Assembly (NCBI GenBank): GCA_900759045.1
Contig: CAAETU010000063.1
Span: 1 to 64,000, forward strand
DNA from: an uncultured Collinsella sp.
GTDB lineage: Bacteria > Actinomycetota > Coriobacteriia > Coriobacteriales > Coriobacteriaceae
Length of the DNA stretch: 64,000 nt
Direction: 5' to 3'
Each line of letters opens with the position of its first letter. The stretch's first letter is position 1. The position numbers were made by a program, and so were the translations under genes. Of this stretch, positions 23,721 to 31,418 are shown piece by piece. The notes beneath the pieces were generated by a model, which was not told the origin of the DNA, ran no database searches, and was given only the letters and a program-made list of their open reading frames with translations.

Positions 23721-26021
23721 ATGGTCAAGCTGTACGAGGACGGCATCTACCTGCGTAACGGCAGCGAGGTTGTGCCTGAGGCCGAGGCTGCCGAGCGCGG
23801 TATTACGCAGACGCCCGAGGATGCCAAGCGCGGCACCATCGCGTATTCGATCCTCCAGGCACACAATACGTCCGGCGACCCCGAGGCGCTCAAGATTCGC
23901 TTCGACGCCATGGCGAGCCACGACATCACCTTTGTCGGCATCATCCAGACGGCGCGCGCCTCGGGCATGGAGCAGTTCCCGCTGCCCTACGTGCTCACCA
24001 ACTGCCACAACTCGCTGTGCGCCGTGGGCGGCACCATCAACGAGGACGACCACGTCTTTGGTCTCTCGGCTGCCAAGAAGTACGGCGGCATCTTCGTCCC
24101 GCCGCACATCGCCGTCATCCACTCCTTTATGCGTGAGAATTTCGCCGGCTGTGGCAAGATGATCCTGGGCTCCGACTCGCACACTCGCTATGGTGCCCTG
24201 GGCACCATGGCCGTGGGCGAGGGCGGCGGCGAGCTGGCAAAGCAGCTGCTGCGCGACACCTACGACGTTGCCTATCCCGGCGTCGTCGCCATCTACCTCA
24301 CGGGCGCCCCGCGCCCCGGCGTCGGTCCGCACGATGTGGCGCTCGCCATCATCCGCGCCGTCTTTGCCAAGGGCTACGTCAAGAACAAGGTCATGGAGTT
24401 TGTGGGCCCCGGTATCGCGAGCATGACGACCGACTACCGCAACGGCGTCGACGTCATGACCACCGAGACCACCTGTCTGTCGAGCATCTGGGCTACCGAC
24501 GAGGACACACACGCGTTTTTGGCCATGCACGGCCGCGGCGACGACTACCGCGAGCTCCAGCCCGCCGATGTTGCCTACTACGACGGCTGCGTCGAGGTCG
24601 ATCTGTCGAGCATCAAGCCCATGATCGCGCTGCCGTTCCATCCTTCCAACGGCTTTGAGATTGACGAGCTCAACGAGAACCTCGAGGACATCCTGCATGA
24701 GGTTGAGTTTGAGGCCGCCAAGATCGGCGGGGGCAAGACGCACTTTAGCCTGCTCGACAAGATCGTCGACGGCAAACTGCGCGTGCAGCAGGGCGTTATC
24801 GCCGGCTGCTCGGGCGGCAACTACGACTCCGTGGTCCAGGCTGCCCGCGTGCTCAAGGGCGCCAACACCGGCTGCGGCGAGTTCTCGCTGTCGGTCTATC
24901 CTACAAGCCAGCCCGTGGCGCTCGAACTTACGCGCCGTGGCTATATCTACGACCTCATGGAGGCCGGCGCGATCGTGCGCACGGCGTTCTGCGGTCCGTG
25001 CTTTGGCGCCGGCGACACGCCCGCCAACAACGGCCTGTCCATCCGCCACACCACGCGCAACTTCCCCAACCGCGAGGGTTCCAAGCCGGGTAATGGCCAG
25101 CTGAGCGCCGTGGCCCTGATGGACGCCCGCTCCATTGCGGCGACGGCTGCCAACGGCGGCATCCTGACGCCGGCGACCGACCTGCCCGAGGAGACTTGGG
25201 ACGAGGCCTGCGAGTACACCTTTGACGACGCACCGTACAAAAAGCGTGTGTACTGGGGCTTTGGCAAGGCGGAGCCTGCCGACGAGCTTGTCGAGGGTCC
25301 CAACATCAAGCCGTGGCCCGCGATGGAGCCTCTCGGCGACGACATCCTGCTCAAGGTGTGCTCCAAGATCATGGATCCGGTCACCACGACCGACGAGCTC
25401 ATTCCCTCGGGCGAGACGAGCTCCTTCCGCTCCAACCCGCTGGGTCTGGCCGAGTTTACGCTCAGCCGCCGCGACCCTGCCTACGTGGGTCGCTCCAAGG
25501 AGGTCGACGCCGTGGAGAAGCGCCGCGTTGCCGGTGAGTCCGCGGGCGATCTGTCCGCGCTCGATGCCGAGCTTGCCGGTGTGTTTGAGGCGTTGGCCGG
25601 CGCGGGTGTCGCGGCCGATGCCAGGGCAACCGAGTACGGCTCCATGCTCTACGCCAAGAAGCCGGGCGATGGCTCTGCCCGCGAGCAGGCCGCGAGCTGC
25701 CAGCGCGTAATTGGCGGTCTGGCAAACATCGTCCACGAGTACGCCACTAAGCGCTATCGCTCCAACGTGATGAACTGGGGCATGGTGCCCTTCCAGATGG
25801 AGGCCGAGCCCAGCTTTGAGGTGGGCGACTACGTCTTTGTGCCGGGTATCCGCGCCGCGCTCGACGGCGACCTGAAGGACATCGCCGCTTACGTGGTTCG
25901 CGCCGACGGTACGGTCGAGCAGATTGAGCTCTATATTGCCGATATGACGGCAGAGGAGCGTGCCATCGTCAAGGCCGGCTGCCTGATCAACTACAACAAG
26001 TTCAAGGCCGCTGCCGAGTAA
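23721..26021 (+). CDS. Aconitase-superfamily hydratase
   Basis: 766-aa [4Fe-4S] hydro-lyase of the aconitase family. The three cluster cysteines are conserved: one in IAGCSGGNYD (about residue 361) and two in FCGPCFGAGD (about 422 and 425), with substrate-binding segments SDSHTRYGALGTMAVGEGGGE and TTRNFPNREGS. The C-terminal swivel domain is less typical than in AcnA, and the layout is nearer the YbhJ-type hydratases, so citrate/isocitrate as substrate is not certain. Start at 23721 follows GGGAG; an upstream Met at 23676 has no ribosome site. It is monocistronic. Confidence 0.88.
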   Translation: MVKLYEDGIYLRNGSEVVPEAEAAERGITQTPEDAKRGTIAYSILQAHNTSGDPEALKIRFDAMASHDITFVGIIQTARASGMEQFPLPYVLTNCHNSLCAVGGTINEDDHVFGLSAAKKYGGIFVPPHIAVIHSFMRENFAGCGKMILGSDSHTRYGALGTMAVGEGGGELAKQLLRDTYDVAYPGVVAIYLTGAPRPGVGPHDVALAIIRAVFAKGYVKNKVMEFVGPGIASMTTDYRNGVDVMTTETTCLSSIWATDEDTHAFLAMHGRGDDYRELQPADVAYYDGCVEVDLSSIKPMIALPFHPSNGFEIDELNENLEDILHEVEFEAAKIGGGKTHFSLLDKIVDGKLRVQQGVIAGCSGGNYDSVVQAARVLKGANTGCGEFSLSVYPTSQPVALELTRRGYIYDLMEAGAIVRTAFCGPCFGAGDTPANNGLSIRHTTRNFPNREGSKPGNGQLSAVALMDARSIAATAANGGILTPATDLPEETWDEACEYTFDDAPYKKRVYWGFGKAEPADELVEGPNIKPWPAMEPLGDDILLKVCSKIMDPVTTTDELIPSGETSSFRSNPLGLAEFTLSRRDPAYVGRSKEVDAVEKRRVAGESAGDLSALDAELAGVFEALAGAGVAADARATEYGSMLYAKKPGDGSAREQAASCQRVIGGLANIVHEYATKRYRSNVMNWGMVPFQMEAEPSFEVGDYVFVPGIRAALDGDLKDIAAYVVRADGTVEQIELYIADMTAEERAIVKAGCLINYNKFKAAAE

Positions 26022-26032
26022 CCCTGCTGTAC

Positions 26033-26104
26033 GCCCCGGCCACACCTTTCCCTCGTGCTCACGCGCTTCGCGAGGGTCGCCCGAGGGAAAGGTGTGGCCG
26101 GGGC
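26033..26104. repeat. Very long perfect inverted repeat after the hydratase gene
   Basis: Arms of 23 bases (26033-26055 and 26082-26104) are perfectly complementary, around a 26-base loop. No T-run follows on either strand, so it is not a standard terminator. It begins 11 bases after the hydratase stop. Confidence 0.85.
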
Positions 26105-26159
26105 TACCGCGACGTTTTCGTTGGGTCTTGAGGGACGCTAATAAATAGACTTGCTTGAT

Positions 26160-26190
26160 GCCGCCTCTGTTAATGGGGCGGCTTCTTTTT
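26160..26190 (+). terminator. Intrinsic terminator downstream of the hydratase
   Basis: GCCGCCTC (26160-26167) pairs with GGGGCGGC (26175-26182), followed by TTCTTTTT. Confidence 0.8.
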
Positions 26191-26198
26191 GTCGAAAA

Positions 26199-26230
26199 CC
26201 ACCACGAAGGGGCAGGCGCCTTTGTGGTGG
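26199..26230. repeat. Family D palindromic repeat, copy 1
   Basis: CCACCACGAAGG...CCTTTGTGGTGG, 12-base arms with one mismatch. Other copies are at 26401, 27266 and 28070. Confidence 0.8.
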
Positions 26231-26321
26231 TCCGCGGTTTGTCTCGTTCTGTAACAGGTAGACCCTTATTTGCCGAGTAGTTATTACAGATTTAGATAAA
26301 CGGGAACTGCTGAACATTTCG

Positions 26322-26376
26322 TCTCGATCTGTAACATCTGAGGTCCAAAACGGCAGCTAGATGTTACAGATCGAGA
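26322..26376. repeat. Family E palindromic repeat, copy 1
   Basis: TCTCGATCTGTAACATCT at 26322-26339 and its perfect reverse complement at 26359-26376. A degenerate extra unit lies at about 26242-26299. Families D and E fill the gene-free stretch 26191-26485. Confidence 0.85.
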
Positions 26377-26400
26377 TGGTGAACGCCGGGGCCGAAGATC

Positions 26401-26432
26401 ATCACAAAGGCTCCTGTCCCCTTTGTGGTGGT
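26401..26432. repeat. Family D palindromic repeat, copy 2 (degenerate left arm)
   Basis: ATCACAAAGG pairs imperfectly with CCTTTGTGGTGGT; the inner CTCCTGTCC loop resembles the other copies. Confidence 0.65.
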
Positions 26433-26485
26433 GGGGGCGAGCTCGATGTTGCCGTGCTCGTTGAACGACATTCTAATGAGCGTCT

Positions 26486-27154
26486 CTACAGAATTTCATC
26501 CGGGCTGGCGGGTTTGGTTGTTTTGGGGATGCCGAGTTTGGATGACGCGAAATCGTCAACATTGTCCTTAATTCCGTCTTTGGTGTAGACAGTGACCATA
26601 TAGGTGCTGTGTCCGAATTCGCCCTTGTCGCGTGTTGCCCAGGCATCCCAGTAGGCGGCCCCGTTTCGCCCTTTGATTTTTCCGACACGGCGGAGTTCTG
26701 TTCGCTTTAATTTCTGGTTGCTATAGATGGTTCGACCGGTCTCCTCGGTGAGCCCGCACTGTCCAAGCATCTTGTCGAGGACTTGGTTCATGTGGCGCTC
26801 ATCGGTGTTTGGTGCGTAGTCGTAGGCGAGGGTGATGGAGTCGAGTGGCTGGTCGTCGATTAGATAGTTTAGCGCCTGAGGTTCAAGGCAGAAATAGGGG
26901 GAGCATCCGTCGACCTTGCCGAGCAACGGTAACTTGGACTGCCAACTTCCGGTGGGAATTGCATATTCGTAGAACACGCCACGGCAGACAAAGGAGAGCG
27001 AGGTGGCACGCGAGCCGGCGTCGATCATCCCGCAAAGATCGAAGGGCGAGGCGATACCAAAAGAAAAGGGCGTGATGACGATAAGGAAGAGCATCACGAT
27101 GGGTATGGCGAGAATGGCGATGACGTTACGACCGGTGGAATGAGACGGCTTCAC
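26486..27154 (-). CDS. Membrane-anchored protein of unknown function
   Basis: 222-aa protein with one N-terminal membrane segment (VIAILAIPIVMLFLIVITPF) and a predicted extracellular part with several cysteines (FDLCGMI, SFVCRGV, GCSPYFC, GQCGLTEE). I recognise no family. The start is taken as GTG at 27154, which has AGGAG five bases upstream; no ATG is available nearby. The base composition is less GC-rich than its neighbours. It is divergent from the gene at 27389, and the pair is bracketed by repeat families D and E. Confidence 0.7.
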   Translation of the reverse strand: MKPSHSTGRNVIAILAIPIVMLFLIVITPFSFGIASPFDLCGMIDAGSRATSLSFVCRGVFYEYAIPTGSWQSKLPLLGKVDGCSPYFCLEPQALNYLIDDQPLDSITLAYDYAPNTDERHMNQVLDKMLGQCGLTEETGRTIYSNQKLKRTELRRVGKIKGRNGAAYWDAWATRDKGEFGHSTYMVTVYTKDGIKDNVDDFASSKLGIPKTTKPASPDEIL

Positions 27155-27265
27155 ATGCGCTCCTCGAGACAAAGATCTGTTGAGGATAGGCAGAAATGGA
27201 TATGTTCAGAGAACAATTCAAGTTTAATCTCATGGCGCGAGATGGTCGACCGTTAGCGTCGAAAA

Positions 27266-27298
27266 CCACCACAAAGGTGCCTGTCCCCTTTGTGGTGG
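27266..27298. repeat. Family D palindromic repeat, copy 3
   Basis: Perfect 12-base arms CCACCACAAAGG / CCTTTGTGGTGG with loop TGCCTGTCC, located between the two divergent orphan genes. Confidence 0.85.
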
Positions 27299-27388
27299 TG
27301 AGGAGCGCGCGGCTTCTTTTGGTAATAGTGTTAGCTGGCGGTATCATTAGTGCAGGTGGCGAAGGTTTGCATTGTGGGGTGTTTTGCC

Positions 27389-28060
27389 GTGAGCCGTTCT
27401 GCCCGTATTGGATTGATTGTCTTGGCGCTTGCGATCGCTGTGGTTGGCGCGGGCGCTGTCGGTATGGCATTTCTACCTGCTGCGGTGACGGAGCCGGTGG
27501 TCAAGCCTGTGACTCAATCTGTCGAACTTCTGACCGGCGACGACAAGCCCGAGGCCATTACCGTTGATTTTGATGAGCAGCCGGCTGTGCTGGGTATTAG
27601 CAATTATCCGCGTATTCAGCTTGGGGCCATGCGCTATACCACGGATACAAGCCTGATCGATAGGGCGTCCGAGCTACTCAAGGGCAAAACATTTAAGCGT
27701 TGGTACGGATATGCGTCCTATCGGGCAAAAGCGAACGACATGGTTGGCGGATGCCACTCTTCCATCGAGCTGGACACTGCAAACGGCGCCAAGTTATGTG
27801 ATGTCTCGTACGATCCGGGCTACGAGGGCAATGAGGGTCCGGGCATCTACATCATGGACGGCGATGTCGCCTATGTCATGGAGGGCGACCAGACCGAGCT
27901 CAACGATTTTATGGGTCAGTGTATCCAAGATGCCTATAAACAGACCTGCTTGCCTGACCCGCAGACTGCACGCGATAGTGGGTCTGCCCGTACATGGCTG
28001 TTCGAGGATGAGATGCCCTGGACCGTCGAATCGGGAAGTACGGGTTCGGCGAAGGAGTAG
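27389..28060 (+). CDS. Membrane-anchored protein of unknown function
   Basis: 223-aa protein: short N-terminus, one membrane segment (IGLIVLALAIAVVGAGAVGM), then a predicted extracellular domain with cysteines in GGCHSS, KLCDVSY and GQCIQDAYKQTC. No family recognised and no visible similarity to the divergent neighbour. The start is uncertain: GTG at 27389 is preceded by GGGGTG; an in-frame GTG at 27350 is the alternative. Repeat family D lies on both sides. Confidence 0.65.
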   Translation: MSRSARIGLIVLALAIAVVGAGAVGMAFLPAAVTEPVVKPVTQSVELLTGDDKPEAITVDFDEQPAVLGISNYPRIQLGAMRYTTDTSLIDRASELLKGKTFKRWYGYASYRAKANDMVGGCHSSIELDTANGAKLCDVSYDPGYEGNEGPGIYIMDGDVAYVMEGDQTELNDFMGQCIQDAYKQTCLPDPQTARDSGSARTWLFEDEMPWTVESGSTGSAKE

Positions 28061-28069
28061 AGACCTCGA

Positions 28070-28102
28070 CCACCACAAAGGTGCCTGCCCTCTTTGTGGT
28101 GG
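28070..28102. repeat. Family D palindromic repeat, copy 4
   Basis: CCACCACAAAG (28070-28080) pairs with CTTTGTGGTGG (28092-28102), ten bases after the stop of the preceding gene. Confidence 0.85.
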
Positions 28103-28113
28103 TTTTCGGTCTG

Positions 28114-28168
28114 TCTCGATCTGTAACATCTAGAGCCATAAACAGCCGCTAGATGTTACAGATTGAGA
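28114..28168. repeat. Family E palindromic repeat, copy 2
   Basis: TCTCGATCTGTAACATCTAG (28114-28133) pairs with CTAGATGTTACAGATTGAGA (28149-28168) with one mismatch. The order D then E is the same as on the other side of the orphan gene pair. Confidence 0.85.
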
Positions 28169-28230
28169 TAGTAAGGGGACGAGGCCGTAGCGGGTGAGCG
28201 CACCTGCTCCCTATCTTTCAATCACTCAGA

Positions 28231-28266
28231 AAATCTTATATATAGAGACTTAGATTTATGTATAAG
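28231..28266 (+). promoter_or_regulatory. clpB operator/promoter (proposed HspR site)
   Basis: AAATCT...AGATTT over 27 bases (28231-28257), followed by TG-TATAAG as -10 (28261-28266). It shares AAATCTTATAT and GACTTAGATTT with the dnaK site at the same spacing, so the two heat-shock transcripts are probably under one repressor. Confidence 0.65.
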
Positions 28267-28346
28267 ATCGCGCAAAGCTGGCAACAATACTTCTCGAACA
28301 ACGTGAAGCCGCCCCGTAGGGCGGCCACCCCAAGAGAGGTGATTCC

Positions 28347-30974
28347 ATGAGAATCGATAAGCTAGCTATGACGTCGCGCGAGGCGCTGCAGACCGCCATG
28401 AGCACGGCTGCCGATGCGCAGGCCGGCGCGGTGGAGCCGATTCATCTGCTGTCTGCCCTGCTCGGTGCCGGCGAGCGCAATATCTCCGTGATCATCGAGC
28501 GCATCGGTGCCGACCCGGCTCAGCTCGCACGCTCCACACAGGATGCCATCGACCACGCGCCCAAGGTTTCGGGCGAGGGCCAGCAGATGGGCCTGTCCAA
28601 CGAGCTCGTCCGCGTCATCGAGAAGGCCGAGAAGAAGGCCACCAAGATGGGCGACAGCTTTGTGGTGACCGAGCATCTGCTGATGGCACTTGCCGAGGAC
28701 AAGGGCGAGGCGGGCCGCGTGCTGCGCGACGCCGGCGTGACCAAGGAGCGCATCGAGCAAGTCTACGAGGAGCTGCGTGGCGATGACCGCGTGACGTCTG
28801 CCGAGGACAAGACCCAGTTTGAGGCGCTGGAGCAGTACGGTCGCAACATCTGCGACCTCGCCCGCGCCGGCAAGCTCGACCCGGTCATCGGCCGTACCGA
28901 CGAGATTCGCCGTACCATCCAAGTCCTGTCCCGCCGCACCAAGAACAACCCTGTGCTCATCGGCGAGCCGGGCGTAGGCAAGACAGCTATCGTCGAGGGC
29001 ATCGCCCAGCGTATCGTGGCTGGCGACGTGCCGAGCACCCTGCGCGACCGCGACCTCATCGAGCTCGACATGAGCGCGCTGGTCGCCGGCGCCAAGTACC
29101 GCGGCGAGTTCGAGGACCGCTTGAAGGCTGTACTCAAGGAAGTGCAAAAGTCCGAGGGCAAGGTCATCCTGTTCATCGATGAGCTCCACACCATCGTGGG
29201 CGCGGGTGCCACCGAGGGCTCCATGGACGCCGGCAACATTCTCAAGCCGGCGCTCGCCCGTGGCGACCTGCACGCGATCGGCGCGACCACGCTCGACGAA
29301 TACCGCAAGTACATCGAGAAGGACGCGGCGCTCGCCCGTCGTTTCCAGACCGTTATGGTGAGCGAGCCTACCGTCGAGGACACCATTTCGATCCTGCGTG
29401 GTCTGAAGGAGAAGTACGAGATCTTCCACGGTGTGCATATCACCGATAGCGCGCTCGTGGCAGCTGCCGACCTCTCCGATCGCTACATCGCCGACCGCTT
29501 CCTGCCCGACAAGGCCATCGATTTGGTCGATGAGGCGGCAAGCCGCCTGCGCATGGAACTCGACAGCATGCCGGTCGAGATCGACGCCACCACGCGTCAG
29601 CTCACTCAGCTGCAGATCGAGGAACAGGCGCTCATGAAAGAGACCGATGACGCCTCCAAGGAGCGTCTGGAGGCCCTGCGCCAGGAGATTGCCGAGGTCC
29701 AGGAAAAACTCAACGTGCAAAAGGCCGGCTGGCTCAACCAGAAGAACGCCATTGACCACGTGCAGGAGCTTAAGAGCCAGCTTGACGAGGCCAAGAGCGA
29801 GGAGGAGCGTGCGACGCGCAACGGCGATTTGGGTCGTGCGTCCGAGCTGCGCTACTCCGTGATTCCGGGCCTGCAGCAGCAGATTCAGGATTCCGAGGCC
29901 GCGCTCGAGGCGCAAAAGCAGCAGGACGGCGAGGGCCTCAACGAACAGGTGACCTCCGATGAGATCGCCGAGGTCGTGAGCGCCTGGACCGGCGTGCCCG
30001 TGTCCAAGATGATGCAGGGCGAGCTCGACAAGCTGAAGGGCTTGGAGGGCGAGCTGCATAAGCGCGTCATCGGCCAGGACGAGGCCGTCTCCGCCGTCGC
30101 CGCAGCTGTGCGCCGCAGCCGTGCGGGCCTCTCCGATCCGGACAAGCCCATCGGCAGCTTCTTCTTCCTGGGCCCCACCGGCGTGGGCAAGACCGAGCTC
30201 GCCAAGGCGCTTGCCGAGTGCCTGTTCGACGACGAGCGCGCGCTCGTGCGTATCGACATGTCCGAGTACATGGAGAAGTTCAGCGTCCAGCGTCTGATCG
30301 GTGCGCCCCCGGGATACGTGGGCTACGACGAGGGCGGCCAGCTCACCGAGGCCGTGCGCCGTCGCCCCTACTCCGTGATCTTGCTCGACGAGATGGAGAA
30401 GGCTCATCCGGATGTCTTTAACGTGCTGCTGCAGGTACTTGATGACGGTCGTCTGACCGATGGCCAGGGTCGCCAGGTGTCCTTCAAGAACACGATTATC
30501 ATCATGACGTCCAACGTGGGCTCCAAGGCCATCGCCGATCTGTCCGGTAAGGACGAGGAGGAGATGCGCCATCAGGTCGACGCTGCCATGGCTCAGACCT
30601 TCCGCCCCGAGTTCCTCAACCGTATCGACGATATCGTGGTGTTCCATCCGCTCGGTATGGCGCAGATCGAGAAGATCGTCGACATCCAGCTCGCCGACGT
30701 CCGCGCGCGTCTGGCCAAGGAGCGCATGACGCTTGCCATCACCCCGGCGGCCAAGCAGATGCTCGCCGTGGGCGGCCTGGACCCGGTCTTTGGCGCCCGT
30801 CCGCTCAAGCGTCTGGTCCAGCGCGAGGTCGTGGATGCCATCGCCGCCGCTATCATCGACGGCACGGTGCGCGAGGGCGATCAGGTGACGGTCGATGTCG
30901 ACAAGGACGGCGGCTTTACCGTCGTGTGCGACAATACGCCGGCGGCCACCTACGAGGTCCCCGACGCCGAGTAG
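28347..30974 (+). CDS. clpB: ATP-dependent disaggregase ClpB
   Basis: 875-aa Hsp100 protein with N domain (MTSREALQTAMSTAADAQ), AAA1 with Walker A GEPGVGKT and Walker B VILFIDELHT, a coiled-coil middle domain (about 410-530) that separates ClpB from ClpC/ClpA, and AAA2 with GPTGVGKTELAKALAE and VILLDEMEKAHPD. It extracts proteins from aggregates with DnaK. AGAGAGGTG precedes the ATG. It has its own promoter and shares an operator with dnaK. Confidence 0.97.
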   Translation: MRIDKLAMTSREALQTAMSTAADAQAGAVEPIHLLSALLGAGERNISVIIERIGADPAQLARSTQDAIDHAPKVSGEGQQMGLSNELVRVIEKAEKKATKMGDSFVVTEHLLMALAEDKGEAGRVLRDAGVTKERIEQVYEELRGDDRVTSAEDKTQFEALEQYGRNICDLARAGKLDPVIGRTDEIRRTIQVLSRRTKNNPVLIGEPGVGKTAIVEGIAQRIVAGDVPSTLRDRDLIELDMSALVAGAKYRGEFEDRLKAVLKEVQKSEGKVILFIDELHTIVGAGATEGSMDAGNILKPALARGDLHAIGATTLDEYRKYIEKDAALARRFQTVMVSEPTVEDTISILRGLKEKYEIFHGVHITDSALVAAADLSDRYIADRFLPDKAIDLVDEAASRLRMELDSMPVEIDATTRQLTQLQIEEQALMKETDDASKERLEALRQEIAEVQEKLNVQKAGWLNQKNAIDHVQELKSQLDEAKSEEERATRNGDLGRASELRYSVIPGLQQQIQDSEAALEAQKQQDGEGLNEQVTSDEIAEVVSAWTGVPVSKMMQGELDKLKGLEGELHKRVIGQDEAVSAVAAAVRRSRAGLSDPDKPIGSFFFLGPTGVGKTELAKALAECLFDDERALVRIDMSEYMEKFSVQRLIGAPPGYVGYDEGGQLTEAVRRRPYSVILLDEMEKAHPDVFNVLLQVLDDGRLTDGQGRQVSFKNTIIIMTSNVGSKAIADLSGKDEEEMRHQVDAAMAQTFRPEFLNRIDDIVVFHPLGMAQIEKIVDIQLADVRARLAKERMTLAITPAAKQMLAVGGLDPVFGARPLKRLVQREVVDAIAAAIIDGTVREGDQVTVDVDKDGGFTVVCDNTPAATYEVPDAE

Positions 30975-31017
30975 ATTTTGGGCCATGCCTTAAAATCTGC
31001 CTTTTGAGCCGAACGCC

Positions 31018-31054
31018 AAGGGCGGCGGATCCAATTGGGTCCGCCGCCCTTTTT
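31018..31054 (+). terminator. Terminator after clpB
   Basis: AAGGGCGGCGGA (31018-31029) pairs with TCCGCCGCCCTT (31040-31051), followed by Ts. Confidence 0.92.
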
Positions 31055-31106
31055 CGTGCGACAATCGATGGTGTTGAACGTGAGCACATGGCAAGGAGCT
31101 ATGCAG

Positions 31107-31301
31107 ATGAAAGACGAGAACAAGACGGACGCACCGGCGACCGATGCCGCACCCGCCGCACCCAAGCCTGCGCCTAAGCCGGCGCCCAAGCCGCGCGACC
31201 CCTACATCCGTGCCGAGAACGAGGACGACGACGGCTACGATCCCTACAGCGATCGCCGCCCCGAGCGCGAGCCGATGTTCGAAGCCGATCCGTGGCGCTG
31301 A
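31107..31301 (+). CDS. Small acidic, Ala/Pro-rich protein
   Basis: 64-aa hydrophilic protein: a KP/AP-rich middle (PAAPKPAPKPAPKPRDPY) then an acidic end with EDDDGYDPYSDR. No family recognised; probably disordered. AAGGAG eight bases before the second of two close ATGs sets the start at 31107. It lies directly after the clpB terminator. Confidence 0.65.
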   Translation: MKDENKTDAPATDAAPAAPKPAPKPAPKPRDPYIRAENEDDDGYDPYSDRRPEREPMFEADPWR

Positions 31302-31326
31302 GTGCAACCCAAAAGGCCACCAATAA

Positions 31327-31391
31327 GTTGCGGTGAAATAGGGACTGTTTTGCGGTTTGACCAGCAAAAACAATCCCTATTTCACCGCAAC
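31327..31391. repeat. Family F palindromic repeat
   Basis: GTTGCGGTGAAATAGGGA at 31327-31344 and its perfect reverse complement at 31374-31391; the loop has an inner TGTTTTGC/GCAAAAACA stem. Single copy in this window, sitting between two converging genes. Confidence 0.85.
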
Positions 31392-31418
31392 TGCGTTGGG
31401 CGGCTGTCTTCGGGCCGG

